Source of the DNA: Tyzzerella sp.
GTDB taxonomy: Bacteria > Bacillota > Clostridia > Lachnospirales > Anaerotignaceae
DNA length: 64,000 nt
NCBI GenBank assembly: GCA_019415525.1
Contig: DXZA01000083.1
Coordinates: 1-64,000 of the forward strand
Reading direction: 5' to 3'
The notes beneath the pieces are model-generated. The model did no database searches and was not told the origin of the DNA. It saw only the letters and a list, made by a program, of their open reading frames with translations. Positions 54,580 to 63,462 of this stretch are shown here, one piece after another. Within the stretch, counting starts at the first letter, position 1, and each line of letters opens with the position of its first letter. The position numbers and the translations under genes were made by a program.

Positions 54580-55953
54580 ATGAGTAAAAATACTGTGGAT
54601 TTAGGAACAGAAAAGGTTTCTAAATTACTTTTAAAGCTGTCTGTACCTGCTATAACAGCACAGATTATAAATGCTTTATATAATATAGTAGATAGAATGT
54701 ATATAGGTCATATACCTAATGGTGACCTTGCTCTTACAGGTCTTGGACTTTGTTTCCCAATAATAATTATTATAACTGCTTTTGCATCACTTATGGCACA
54801 GGGTGCTGCACCAATAGCAGCAATTCATATGGGCAAAAATGATAATGATAAAGCTGAAAATATTATGGGAAACAGTTTTATACTTTTAGTAGCAACATCT
54901 TTTATTGTAATGATATTTTTCCAAATATTCAGAGAGCCTATACTTTACGCTATGGGTGCAAGTAAAAATACAATAACATATGCATCAGAATATTTGAAAA
55001 TATATCTTTTTGGTACTTTACCTGTACTTATAACCCTTGGTATGAATATGTTTGTAAATACACAAGGTTTTTCAAAAATAGGTATGAAAACAGTTCTTAT
55101 AGGTGCTGTTTCAAATATTATACTTGACCCTATATTTATATATGGTTTTAATATGGGAGTAAAAGGTGCAGCCTATGCAACAATAATTTCACAAACAGTA
55201 TCAGCAATATGGGTTATGTTATTTCTTTTTGGTAAAAAAACAAAACTTAGACTTAAAAAGAAAAATTTTAGACTTAAAAAAGAAATTCTTATACCTGCTC
55301 TTACTCTTGGACTTTCACCTTTTGTAATGACAGGTACAGAAAGTATTATAAATATTGTACTTAACACATCACTTCAAAGAACAGGTGGAGATATTGCCGT
55401 AGGTGCTATGACAATAATATCAAGTATAATGCAATTTGTATTTTTACCACTTCAAGGACTTGGTCAGGGTGCACAGCCTATAATAAGTTATAATTTCGGT
55501 GCAAAAAATTATAGCAGAGTTAAAGAAACATTTAAGCTTTTTATAAAAACAGCAGTAATAATGACGTTTATTATATGGATAATAACAATGACTTGTTCAC
55601 CATTAATAACAAAGGTATTTACAAAAAGTACAAGTCTTATAGAATTTACAGTTCCGGCTATGAGAACATATTTCTTTATGGTAATGGCTATGGGGGTTCA
55701 GACTTCTTGTCAGCAAACATTCCTTGCAACAGGACAAGCAAAAATTTCTCTTTTCCTTGCACTTTTAAGAAAAATAATACTTCTTGCACCTCTTGCTATA
55801 ATATTCTCATATGTTTGGGGAGCAAGGGGAGTATTTGTTGCAGAACCTGTATCAGACCTTACAGCAGCAACAGTAACATTTATTATGTTTATGAGAAATA
55901 GACGTTATATATTTGAAGGTATTGAAAAAAATAAAATAAAAGAAAAGCTCTGA
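54580..55953 (+). CDS. MATE-family efflux transporter
   Basis: A 457-aa protein with twelve hydrophobic helices in two halves, starting DLGTEKVSKLLLKLSVPAITAQIINALYNIVDRMYIGHI (core LSVPAITAQIINALYNIVDRM). The second half has PLQGLGQGAQPIISYNFGAKN. Cation-coupled drug or metabolite exporter; substrate unknown. Full length. AGGAGG precedes the ATG. The stop lies inside the terminator hairpin. Confidence 0.93.
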   Translation: MSKNTVDLGTEKVSKLLLKLSVPAITAQIINALYNIVDRMYIGHIPNGDLALTGLGLCFPIIIIITAFASLMAQGAAPIAAIHMGKNDNDKAENIMGNSFILLVATSFIVMIFFQIFREPILYAMGASKNTITYASEYLKIYLFGTLPVLITLGMNMFVNTQGFSKIGMKTVLIGAVSNIILDPIFIYGFNMGVKGAAYATIISQTVSAIWVMLFLFGKKTKLRLKKKNFRLKKEILIPALTLGLSPFVMTGTESIINIVLNTSLQRTGGDIAVGAMTIISSIMQFVFLPLQGLGQGAQPIISYNFGAKNYSRVKETFKLFIKTAVIMTFIIWIITMTCSPLITKVFTKSTSLIEFTVPAMRTYFFMVMAMGVQTSCQQTFLATGQAKISLFLALLRKIILLAPLAIIFSYVWGARGVFVAEPVSDLTAATVTFIMFMRNRRYIFEGIEKNKIKEKL

Positions 55954-55973
55954 TTTTTTCAGAGCTTTTTTTA
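55943..55973. terminator. Bidirectional terminator between MATE gene and spoVAB
   Basis: AAAAGCTCTGA/TCAGAGCTTTT with a TTTTT loop and T-run; it includes the MATE stop. Confidence 0.88.
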
Positions 55974-56402
55974 TTAAAAAAATTCTATAAATATAAAATC
56001 CAATAATGAGCCTATCATTTTACCTATTGCCATTGATAATATAAATAGTGTGATACCATTAAGTATTCTTAAACGTCTTGTAAATATAGGTACTACATTT
56101 AAAACCTCTGCTAATGATACAGCAAGAACACCTATAAAAATACCGGTAGAAAGTGAAAATAAAACAGTAAGTATTGGTATTTTTGGAATGGGAAATTTAA
56201 AAAATGTAATAATTGTACCTATAATACCCCCTATTACTATTGTATCTTCATAAAGTGGTATATGACTTACAGACTTTGTTTTTTGTGCCATTCGTGGAAC
56301 AATTCCTATCATAGCAATAAAAGCAAATACACCACCTGAAATTACTACTCCGGAGGAAAAACCAAAGAATATACAAAATAAAGATTTTAATATATCATTC
56401 AA
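55974..56402 (-). CDS. spoVAB: Stage V sporulation protein AB
   Basis: A 142-aa membrane protein with about four helices, with GFSSGVVISGGVFAFIAMIGIVPRMAQKT at the N terminus and SLSTGIFIGVLAVSLAEVLNVVPIFTRRLRI later (core GVLAVSLAEVLNVVPIFTRR). SpoVA proteins move dipicolinic acid into the forespore; AB's own role is less clear. TTG start with AAGGAGG; overlaps spoVAA by four bases. Confidence 0.92.
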   Translation of the reverse strand: MNDILKSLFCIFFGFSSGVVISGGVFAFIAMIGIVPRMAQKTKSVSHIPLYEDTIVIGGIIGTIITFFKFPIPKIPILTVLFSLSTGIFIGVLAVSLAEVLNVVPIFTRRLRILNGITLFILSMAIGKMIGSLLDFIFIEFF

Positions 56403-57013
56403 CTTTTATCCTCCTTTTTTTCCAAAGAGGCTATAATACTGTCTATTGTTTCTTTTTCATATGTTGTCATCTGAACCTCAATAGGAGTAGGGTCTTTTGT
56501 TATATATTTTTTTGAAAAATGATTAAAGAATATTATTATTCCTCCACCTAAACCTAATGTATATGGTATAACTATTAAAGGAGAATTTTCTACATAATCC
56601 CCAAAACAAAAATAATATAGACTACCAAATATTTCAGGTATTTCTGCGTCTGCGTGGAAACTCATAATAGTTGTTGCAGAACCTGCAAAAAGAACTGCAC
56701 AAACAAAAAATATTTTTGCATATTCAATTAATTTTGAAGGTGTTCTATCTTTAATTTGATATTCTATAAGAGTATCTGTTTCTCCAAGATTTGATATTGT
56801 TGCATCTGGGTATTGTGAATTTATAGCTTTTATAATATCCATAACAGATATAACTCTTTCGCAATCTGTATCAGAATTTATGTTTATTACAGGAATACTA
56901 GCTATGTTTTGAAAATTTCCTTTGGAAACATAAACATCACAAATATCTTTTATATATATTGTTTTTCGTTTTATAATAAGAACTTTCTTTTTAGGCTTTA
57001 TATATATATCCAA
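56399..57013 (-). CDS. spoVAA: Stage V sporulation protein AA
   Basis: A 204-aa protein with a soluble N-terminal half and two membrane helices at about residues 125-145 and 170-190. KNIVIKRKTIYIKDICDVYV-type opening (KKVLIIKRKTIYIKDI) and the FHADAEIPEIFG loop identify it. TTG start at 57013 with TAAAGGAGG six to seven bases before. In Bacillus the operon runs AA to AF; here only AA and AB lie together and the next gene on this strand is not SpoVAC. Confidence 0.9.
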   Translation of the reverse strand: MDIYIKPKKKVLIIKRKTIYIKDICDVYVSKGNFQNIASIPVININSDTDCERVISVMDIIKAINSQYPDATISNLGETDTLIEYQIKDRTPSKLIEYAKIFFVCAVLFAGSATTIMSFHADAEIPEIFGSLYYFCFGDYVENSPLIVIPYTLGLGGGIIIFFNHFSKKYITKDPTPIEVQMTTYEKETIDSIIASLEKKEDKS

Positions 57014-57088
57014 TTTTAATTCCTCCTTTATAAATATTTTTCTAATGTTTTATTGTTTTATACATAATTGTAAAATTTTCACCTTCCA

Positions 57089-57117
57089 TTGACTGTATAT
57101 ATTAGCTGTGATACCAT
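57089..57117 (+). promoter_or_regulatory. Promoter of the small membrane protein
   Basis: TTGACT (57089-57094), 17-base spacer, TACCAT (57112-57117). Confidence 0.45.
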
Positions 57118-57153
57118 TAAAAAGCATAATACTTAAAAAGAGGTAGATTTAAT

Positions 57154-57396
57154 ATGGAGAAAAAATGGTTGAAGATATTGGAAATTATATTAATAGCAGT
57201 TGCATTTTTAGGTAAAGGTTACATAGGTTTTATTGCTTGGATATTATGGTCAGTTGAAATATTTACAGTAAAATGGTTTAATTTAAAGAAATCAGGCGAT
57301 AGTGACGCTATAGAAACCATAAAAAAAGAATTACCTATTTATGTAGGTATATTTATATTTTTTATTGCAGTAAAATTTTTTGCAGGAACATTATAA
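57154..57396 (+). CDS. Small membrane protein of unknown function (80 aa)
   Basis: Two hydrophobic helices (about residues 8-35 and 60-78) with a short charged loop KKSGDSDAIETIKKELP. No family recognised. AGAGGT precedes the ATG by ten bases, and codon use matches the neighbours. A terminator follows, so it is a single-gene unit. The following 250 bases to the SGNH gene are very AT-rich and show only a weak promoter candidate (TATAAT at about 57614). Confidence 0.7.
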   Translation: MEKKWLKILEIILIAVAFLGKGYIGFIAWILWSVEIFTVKWFNLKKSGDSDAIETIKKELPIYVGIFIFFIAVKFFAGTL

Positions 57397-57423
57397 AAGA
57401 CGGATTTTTCCGTCTTTTTTATT
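57395..57423 (+). terminator. Terminator of the small membrane protein gene
   Basis: AAAAGACGG-ATTTTT-CCGTCTTTT plus T-run. Confidence 0.87.
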
Positions 57424-57647
57424 TTTGCGATTTTTTGTAGAATTAAGAAAAATTTTGTTGAAAAGAATTTTTTTTAGTGTACAATAGTTATTGTATCTTT
57501 TGTATAAAATCACTAAAATTTTAATTTTAATATATATAATATTAACAAATATTAAGTTTTTTTTAATTTTTTGTAACATTGAAACTTTTTGTCGTTTTTT
57601 ATACTCTAAAAGGTATAATAATTTAAACTGAAAGACGGTGTTTTGAT

Positions 57648-58388
57648 TTGAAAAAAATAATCTATGGCATTATTATAGCCATTATTATTATTTTTACTAT
57701 AAATATGATAATAAATAATGATAAAGAAAAAATAGATGTATCTGAAGGAATAGCTATACTAGAAAATCTTGAAAACAGAGATGCTTTAGCTGTAAAAAAT
57801 GAAATAGAGCAGTTTGAAACTCAACTTTTACCAGAAGAAAGTATTGATGTTTCAAATCTTACATATAGTCAAAGATTTTCAAATTCAGTTATAATAGGTG
57901 ACTCACTTGCAGAAGGTTTTAGTGACTATGGAATTATAGATAAATCAAATGTAATTGCAAATAAAGGAATGGTTGTTTCAAAGGCAGGAGAGGAAGTGAC
58001 TAAGGCACTTTCAAAAAATCCACAAAATATATTTATATCTCTTGGAACGAATGACCTTTCTTATTATAAAGGTAATAGCGAAAAATTTTCAAATTATTAT
58101 AAACAGCTTATAAATCAAATTAAAGAAATTTCGCCAAATACAAAAATATATATAAACTGTATTATGCCTGTTGGAGAAAAAGCTATTGAAAATAATAATT
58201 ATCTTACACATATAGATGAATATAATACTGCAATAAAAAATTTATGTGATGAAACAGGTGCTACATATATAGACAATAGTAAGCTTATAGAAGGTATGGA
58301 AGATATATATCAAAGTGACGGTATACATTTTAAATATGCTTTTTATCCATTATGGCTTGAAAATATGGCAAAATATGCAGGCATTTAA
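57648..58388 (+). CDS. Membrane-anchored SGNH/GDSL hydrolase
   Basis: A 246-aa protein. N-terminal signal anchor (IIYGIIIAIIIIFTINMII), then an SGNH domain: VIIGDSLAEGFS holds the nucleophile Ser, SLGTNDLSYYKG the Asn oxyanion residue, and SDGIHFKYAFYPLW the catalytic Asp-x-x-His. All four blocks are present, so probably an active external acetyl esterase or transferase. TTG start with GACGGTG. First of four genes (SGNH, DUF4358, MBOAT, DHHW) in one direction with short gaps, a set common in Clostridia. Confidence 0.88.
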   Translation: MKKIIYGIIIAIIIIFTINMIINNDKEKIDVSEGIAILENLENRDALAVKNEIEQFETQLLPEESIDVSNLTYSQRFSNSVIIGDSLAEGFSDYGIIDKSNVIANKGMVVSKAGEEVTKALSKNPQNIFISLGTNDLSYYKGNSEKFSNYYKQLINQIKEISPNTKIYINCIMPVGEKAIENNNYLTHIDEYNTAIKNLCDETGATYIDNSKLIEGMEDIYQSDGIHFKYAFYPLWLENMAKYAGI

Positions 58389-58406
58389 TTATATTGAGGT
58401 GACTAT

Positions 58407-58880
58407 ATGAAATGGTTAGTTGTTAAAGTTTTACTTATTGTATGGCTTTTTGTAATGATTACAGGTTTTGTAGGTAGAAATAGTGTAAATGATGTTGATT
58501 TTGATACATTTGTAAATTCAATTATAAAAGATGAATATAAAACAGGTATGGTAGAGTGTTCAACATTAAAGATAAAAGAAGTTTATGGCATAAATAAAGA
58601 TGAATGTGAGGGCTGTGTTCTTTATATGGCAGAGGATACAATGGACGTTAGAGAAATACTTGTTATAAAAGCTTCAAAAGAAAGTCAAACAGAAATTTTT
58701 AAAACAAGTATAGAACAAAGACTTGAAAAACAAAAACAAAGCTTTGATGGATATGGAGTGGAGCAAACAAAACTTCTTAATGATAGTGTTATAAAAATAA
58801 AAGGTAAATATGTTATGTTTGTTGTAAATGAAAATGCCCATGAATTTGAAAATGCTTTTGATTATATATTAAAAAAATAA
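58407..58880 (+). CDS. DUF4358-family membrane-anchored protein
   Basis: A 157-aa protein with an N-terminal helix (VVKVLLIVWLFVMITGFV) and an external domain. The stretches LKIKEVYGINKDECEGCVLYMAEDTMDVREILVIKA and LEKQKQSFDGYGVEQTKLL (short parts YGINKDECEG and FDGYGVEQ) match DUF4358, found with MBOAT/DHHW genes in Clostridia. Function unknown. Nineteen bases after the SGNH gene. Confidence 0.85.
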   Translation: MKWLVVKVLLIVWLFVMITGFVGRNSVNDVDFDTFVNSIIKDEYKTGMVECSTLKIKEVYGINKDECEGCVLYMAEDTMDVREILVIKASKESQTEIFKTSIEQRLEKQKQSFDGYGVEQTKLLNDSVIKIKGKYVMFVVNENAHEFENAFDYILKK

Positions 58881-58904
58881 ACAGCAAGGAGCTTATAAAT
58901 TAAA

Positions 58905-60296
58905 ATGGTATTCAGTAGTATTATATTTATGTTTGTATTTCTTCCCATATTAATTGGGATATATTATATTGTACCTTTTAAACTTAGAAATTTAATAATA
59001 CTTTTGTTTAGCCTTGTGTTTTATGGTTGGGGTGAACCTGTATATATAATACTTATGATATACAGTATAGTATTTAATTATTTTATGGGTATAAATATTG
59101 AAAAAGACAGTAAAAACAGAAAAAGAACATTTATATTTGCAATTTGTGTAAATATATTTATACTTGGATTTTTTAAATATTATGATTTTTTATTAGAAAA
59201 TATAAATGCAATTTTTAATATAGGATTAGAAGGTCATAGCCTTCCTTTACCAATAGGTCTTTCATTTTATACATTCCAAGCAATTTCATATATAGCAGAT
59301 GTGTATAAGGGGAAAGTTTCCAGTCAAAAAAATATAATATCATTTGGTGTTTATATAGCAATGTTTCCTCAGCTTGTGGCAGGACCTATTGTGCAGTATA
59401 GTGATATTGATTATCAGCTTAAAAATAGAAAAGAAACATTTCATAAGTTTGGTAAAGGTTCTTTTTATTTTATGTGGGGACTTTTTAAAAAGGTTCTTTT
59501 GGCAAATCGTATGGGTGTAGTTTTTGAAGGAATAACAGCATTAAATGGAATGTCATCATTGACAGCTTGGGTAGGAATAATAGCTTATACTTTTCAGATT
59601 TATTTTGATTTTAGCGGTTATTCTGATATGGCAATAGGGCTTGGATATATGTTTGGATTTGATTTGAAAGAAAACTTTAAATATCCTTATATTTCAAAAA
59701 GTGTTACAGAGTTTTGGAGAAGATGGCATATATCACTTGGTAGTTGGTTTAGAGAATATGTTTATATACCTTTAGGTGGAAATAGAAATGGTACAATAAA
59801 ACATATAAGAAATATATTTGTTGTATGGTTTCTTACAGGATTATGGCACGGTGCAAGTTGGAATTTTGTTGCTTGGGGTGTATATTATGGAATTTTACTT
59901 TTAATAGAAAAGTATATTTTAAAGGATTTTATTGAAAAAATACCTAATGTAATAAAACATATGTATACAATAATTGCAATTATGATAGGTTGGGTATTTT
60001 TCTTTAGTCCAAACTTATCAAGTGCATTAAATTATTTAAAAATAATGTTTGGCTATGGTAATACACCTGTATTTGATAATATAGGCTTGTATTATTTAAT
60101 GTCATATGGTTTATCAATAATAATATGTGCTTTTTTTGCAACACCTTTAATATATAATTTAGTCATAAGAAGTATAGAGCTTAAAAAAGGAAAGTGTGCT
60201 TTTTTAGTATGTAGTATTCATATAATATTATTTATACTTTCAACAGCATATCTTGTTGCAGATACATATAATCCTTTCCTTTATTTTAGATTTTAG
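58905..60296 (+). CDS. MBOAT-family membrane O-acyltransferase (AlgI/DltB-like)
   Basis: A 463-aa polytopic protein with about eleven helices. FVFLPILIGIYYIVPFKLRN begins it, WRRWHISLGSWFREYVYIPLGGNR is the conserved MBOAT block (key WHISLGSWFREYVYIPLGG), and WFLTGLWHGASWNFVAWG holds the catalytic His. It moves acyl groups through the membrane to a cell-surface polymer. RBS AAGGAG lies about 14 bases before the ATG. No alg or dlt genes are nearby, so the acceptor is unknown. Confidence 0.93.
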   Translation: MVFSSIIFMFVFLPILIGIYYIVPFKLRNLIILLFSLVFYGWGEPVYIILMIYSIVFNYFMGINIEKDSKNRKRTFIFAICVNIFILGFFKYYDFLLENINAIFNIGLEGHSLPLPIGLSFYTFQAISYIADVYKGKVSSQKNIISFGVYIAMFPQLVAGPIVQYSDIDYQLKNRKETFHKFGKGSFYFMWGLFKKVLLANRMGVVFEGITALNGMSSLTAWVGIIAYTFQIYFDFSGYSDMAIGLGYMFGFDLKENFKYPYISKSVTEFWRRWHISLGSWFREYVYIPLGGNRNGTIKHIRNIFVVWFLTGLWHGASWNFVAWGVYYGILLLIEKYILKDFIEKIPNVIKHMYTIIAIMIGWVFFFSPNLSSALNYLKIMFGYGNTPVFDNIGLYYLMSYGLSIIICAFFATPLIYNLVIRSIELKKGKCAFLVCSIHIILFILSTAYLVADTYNPFLYFRF

Positions 60297-60307
60297 GGTG
60301 ATTGTTT

Positions 60308-61444
60308 ATGAATAAAAAAAATATAAATAAAAAACTTCGTACAGAAATATGTATGGGTATATTTTTTGTTATTACTATATTTTTACTTTCGGTATTTAAT
60401 ATTGTGGCAAAAGATAGAGATTTTTCAAAAAAAGAAAATAGAGTTTTGGCAGGGAATCCGGTTATAACTTTTTCATCTATAAAAGATGGTACATTTATGA
60501 AAAAATTTGAAAGCTATCTTTCGGACCAGTTTGCATTTAGAGATTTTTATATGAATATACGCTCAATTTCAGAGCTTGCATTAGGTAATAGAGAATCTAA
60601 CGGTGTATATTATGGTAAAAATAAAATGCTTTTTGAAAAAACAGTAAATTTCGGTGAATATGATACTAAAAATAGAGAAGCAATTTCTGGATTTTTAGAT
60701 AGACACAGTGATTTAAATAAATATATGATGATTGTGCCAAATAGTGGTTGGGTTATGAAAGAAGAACTTCCAAAAAATGCACCTATAAATGACCAAGAAG
60801 CACAAATAAAAGAGTGGGAAAGTTATTTTGGTGATAAAATACAATTTATTAATTTATGTGATACAATGAAAAGTCATAAAGATGAATATATATATTATCA
60901 CACAGACCACCATTGGACAACATTAGGTGCATATTATGGATTTTTAGAATTTGCAAATAGAGCAGGAATTGAAAGTAATTTTGATAATTATAAAGTATAT
61001 GCTGTGAAAAATGATTTTTCGGGAACATTGGAGTCAAAAAGTGGATATATTGTTGGTGACGATATTATAAATGTATATATTCCAAATGAGGTTGAAAATA
61101 TAGTTGTTACTGATGGTGATAATATTACTGCATCACTTTATGACAGTACAAAATTAGAAAGTAGTGAACCTTATGGAGTATTTTTAGGAGGAAACAGTGG
61201 TTTTAAAGAAATAAATACAATGTCTGATAGTGGAAGAAATATAATTATATTTAAAGATTCATATGCAAATTGTTTTATACCATTTATGACACAATATTTT
61301 ACAAACATATATGTTGTTGACCCAAGATATTATTATGGAGATATTGAAAAAGTTATGTCAGAAAAAAATATTACAGATATTCTTTTTTTGTATAACGCAA
61401 ATACATTATTTGAAGATAGCTCTATATATCAAGTTTTACAATAA
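60308..61444 (+). CDS. DHHW-family extracellular acyltransferase-like protein (AlgJ/AlgX-like)
   Basis: A 378-aa protein with an N-terminal membrane anchor (MGIFFVITIFLLSVFNI) and an external SGNH-like domain. HTDHHWTTLGAY holds the DHHW signature and FKDSYANCF the candidate nucleophile Ser. FSKKENRVLAGNP near the start is typical. ATG 60308 is preferred because AGGGTGA lies before it; the in-frame TTG at 60302 is too close to that site. Ends the four-gene cassette. The likely role is final transfer of acetyl groups to an extracellular glycan. Confidence 0.9.
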   Translation: MNKKNINKKLRTEICMGIFFVITIFLLSVFNIVAKDRDFSKKENRVLAGNPVITFSSIKDGTFMKKFESYLSDQFAFRDFYMNIRSISELALGNRESNGVYYGKNKMLFEKTVNFGEYDTKNREAISGFLDRHSDLNKYMMIVPNSGWVMKEELPKNAPINDQEAQIKEWESYFGDKIQFINLCDTMKSHKDEYIYYHTDHHWTTLGAYYGFLEFANRAGIESNFDNYKVYAVKNDFSGTLESKSGYIVGDDIINVYIPNEVENIVVTDGDNITASLYDSTKLESSEPYGVFLGGNSGFKEINTMSDSGRNIIIFKDSYANCFIPFMTQYFTNIYVVDPRYYYGDIEKVMSEKNITDILFLYNANTLFEDSSIYQVLQ

Positions 61445-61450
61445 TTTTTT

Positions 61451-61487
61451 GAAGGGAAAGACATATCTTTTCCTTCTTTTATTTTAT
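61451..61487 (+). terminator. Terminator of the SGNH-MBOAT cassette
   Basis: GAAGGGAAAG/CTTTTCCTTC (one G-T pair) with an ACATAT loop and TTTTATTTTATT. Confidence 0.82.
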
Positions 61488-61538
61488 TTGTTTATATAAT
61501 ATAATATATTTGTATTTATTTCATAGGGGGAATAATTT

Positions 61539-62147
61539 ATGAATAATATAAAAAAGCTTACTGATAGTAAATTCCTTAATCTTTTTCAAATAGATGCAAA
61601 AGATAGAAAAGGAAATGATTTTAAGTATTACTTTGCTTCAAGAGGTGACGGTGAAAACCTTAAATATAATAGAAAAGAAGATATACCTGATGGTGTTATG
61701 ATATATGCAGTATTAAAAAATGACCCATCAAAAATTGTACTTGTAAAACAGTACAGATATCCTATAAATGACTATATATATGAAATGCCAGCAGGTCTTG
61801 TGGATAAAGGTGAAAGTTATTCTGATTGTGCAATTAGAGAATTTAAAGAAGAAACAGGTATGAAACTTCAGCTTATAAATAATGGTGAAAGCCCTATGAG
61901 CAGACCTTTTTATACAACAGTAGGTCTTACTGATGAAGCTGTGTGTATATATTATGGATATGCAGAGGGCACTCCTTCAAAAGAATGGCTTGAAGCAACA
62001 GAAACTATAAATACTGAAATTGTTGATAGAAAAGAAGCTTTAAGAATTTTAAAAGAAGAAAGAGTTGCAATGAAATGTGCATTACTTCTTATGCAGTTTA
62101 TAAACAGTAGTGATGAAAATCCTTTTGGATTTTTAGATTTAGAATAG
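61539..62147 (+). CDS. NUDIX hydrolase (ADP-ribose pyrophosphatase-like)
   Basis: A 202-aa enzyme. The Nudix box GLVDKGESYSDCAIREFKEETGM is complete (ends REFKEETGM, with the metal Glu residues). VLVKQYRYPINDYIYEMPAG before it is the substrate region of ADP-ribose pyrophosphatases. GGGGG precedes the ATG. The stop lies 13 bases before the aldose-epimerase-like gene and the two are likely co-transcribed. Confidence 0.92.
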   Translation: MNNIKKLTDSKFLNLFQIDAKDRKGNDFKYYFASRGDGENLKYNRKEDIPDGVMIYAVLKNDPSKIVLVKQYRYPINDYIYEMPAGLVDKGESYSDCAIREFKEETGMKLQLINNGESPMSRPFYTTVGLTDEAVCIYYGYAEGTPSKEWLEATETINTEIVDRKEALRILKEERVAMKCALLLMQFINSSDENPFGFLDLE

Positions 62148-62159
62148 GAGTGTTGTATA

Positions 62160-63029
62160 ATGAGTGATTATGTAATTGAAAATAGTAAAATAAAAATAAG
62201 AGTTAATTCAAAAGGTGGAGAACTTAAAGAAATAGTGGGAAGTGATAATAAAAGCTATCTTTGGACAAGTGACCCTTCTGTATGGGGATATTCATCACCT
62301 GTACTTTTCCCATTTGTTGGACTTATGAAAGATAAGTCATATACATATAAAGGCACAAAATATAATGTTTTACAGCACGGCTTTGCAAGAACATCAGAAT
62401 TTAGTCTTTATGAAAAAAGTGATAATAGTATTTCTTTCTTATTTACAGAAAATGAGGAAACTCTTGAAAGATATCCTTTTAAATTTAATTTAATATGTGG
62501 TTATGAAATAAAAGATAATAAAGTTATTGTTTCTTGGACTGTTGAAAATAAAAATGATTGTGATATGCCTTTCTTTATAGGTGCACACCCTGCATTTATG
62601 TATCCGGAAGGTGAAAATTCAACAGGTTGTTTCCTTAAATTTGAAGGATTAGATAGTATAGTTTGCAGAGATTTACTTCCAACTGGAAATGTTACAGAAA
62701 CTAATACAACACGTAGCCTTGAAAATAATACTATTGAAATAACAGAAAATCTTCTTAATGGAGATACTTTTATACTTGAAAACAGTCAAGTTAATAGTAT
62801 ATCTCTTCTTTCTCCGGATAAAAAACCATATGTAAAAGTAGATTTTGATGCTCCTGTTGTTGGGATATGGTCAAAACAAGATGCTAATAATATATTTGTA
62901 TGTATAGAACCTTGGTATGGTAGATGTGATAGTGAAATTGCAGATAGTGAAATTGAAAATAAAGAATGGGTAAATATAATTAAAAGTGGTGAAAAATTTA
63001 CTGCATCATATACAATAGAAGTTTTATAA
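62160..63029 (+). CDS. Aldose 1-epimerase-family protein (LacX-like)
   Basis: A 289-aa galactose-mutarotase-fold protein. Opening NSKIKIRVNSKGGELKEI, VLQHGFARTSEF (His of the acid/base pair), FIGAHPAFMYP (second His) and ICIEPWYGRCDS (Glu) give the catalytic residues. It shows the LacX-like branch and not canonical GalM. GGAG precedes the ATG with a short gap to the NUDIX gene. Substrate is an aldose or phosphosugar, unknown. Confidence 0.9.
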   Translation: MSDYVIENSKIKIRVNSKGGELKEIVGSDNKSYLWTSDPSVWGYSSPVLFPFVGLMKDKSYTYKGTKYNVLQHGFARTSEFSLYEKSDNSISFLFTENEETLERYPFKFNLICGYEIKDNKVIVSWTVENKNDCDMPFFIGAHPAFMYPEGENSTGCFLKFEGLDSIVCRDLLPTGNVTETNTTRSLENNTIEITENLLNGDTFILENSQVNSISLLSPDKKPYVKVDFDAPVVGIWSKQDANNIFVCIEPWYGRCDSEIADSEIENKEWVNIIKSGEKFTASYTIEVL

Positions 63030-63098
63030 ATGAGTCCTTCACCGGTTTTTCAGTATAAACATAAAATATATTGAAAAACAAAAAGAGGTGAAATCAAT

Positions 63099-63347
63099 AT
63101 GATAAATTGGAAAGTGCGACTTAAAAATCCATATTTTTGGCTTGGCATTTTAGGTGCTATATTTATGGCTATGGATATTAATTTTGAAGCAGTAACAAGT
63201 TGGGCAATTTTAATTGACCATTTTAAAGAGCTTATAAATAATCCATATACACTTTTTTCTGTTATATTTGTTGTTGTTGGTATAGTTACTGACCCAACAA
63301 CAGAAGGATTTAAAGATAGTAAAGATATACTAGAACCTGAGAAATGA
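63099..63347 (+). CDS. Phage holin of the phi-LC3 type
   Basis: An 82-aa protein with two membrane helices (FWLGILGAIFMAMDI, and SVIFVVVGIVTDPTT) and the family opening INWKVRLKNPYFW, ending TEGFKDSKDILEPEK. Holins of this class open the membrane for endolysins. AGAGGTG precedes the ATG by about nine bases. There is no lysin or phage structural gene beside it; the flanking genes are chromosomal. Confidence 0.85.
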   Translation: MINWKVRLKNPYFWLGILGAIFMAMDINFEAVTSWAILIDHFKELINNPYTLFSVIFVVVGIVTDPTTEGFKDSKDILEPEK

Positions 63348-63396
63348 TTTTATAATAAAAATTTTATTGATTAAAAAAGTATATTGAAATAAAATT

Positions 63397-63430
63397 AAAG
63401 AGCTGGAATTTTTTTTTCAGCTCTTTTTTA
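63397..63430 (+). terminator. Terminator of the holin gene
   Basis: AAAGAGCTG and CAGCTCTTT arms with a GAA-T9 loop and T-run. Confidence 0.82.
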
Positions 63431-63462
63431 ATAAAAATGAAAGGTGGTAATTTATTAATATT

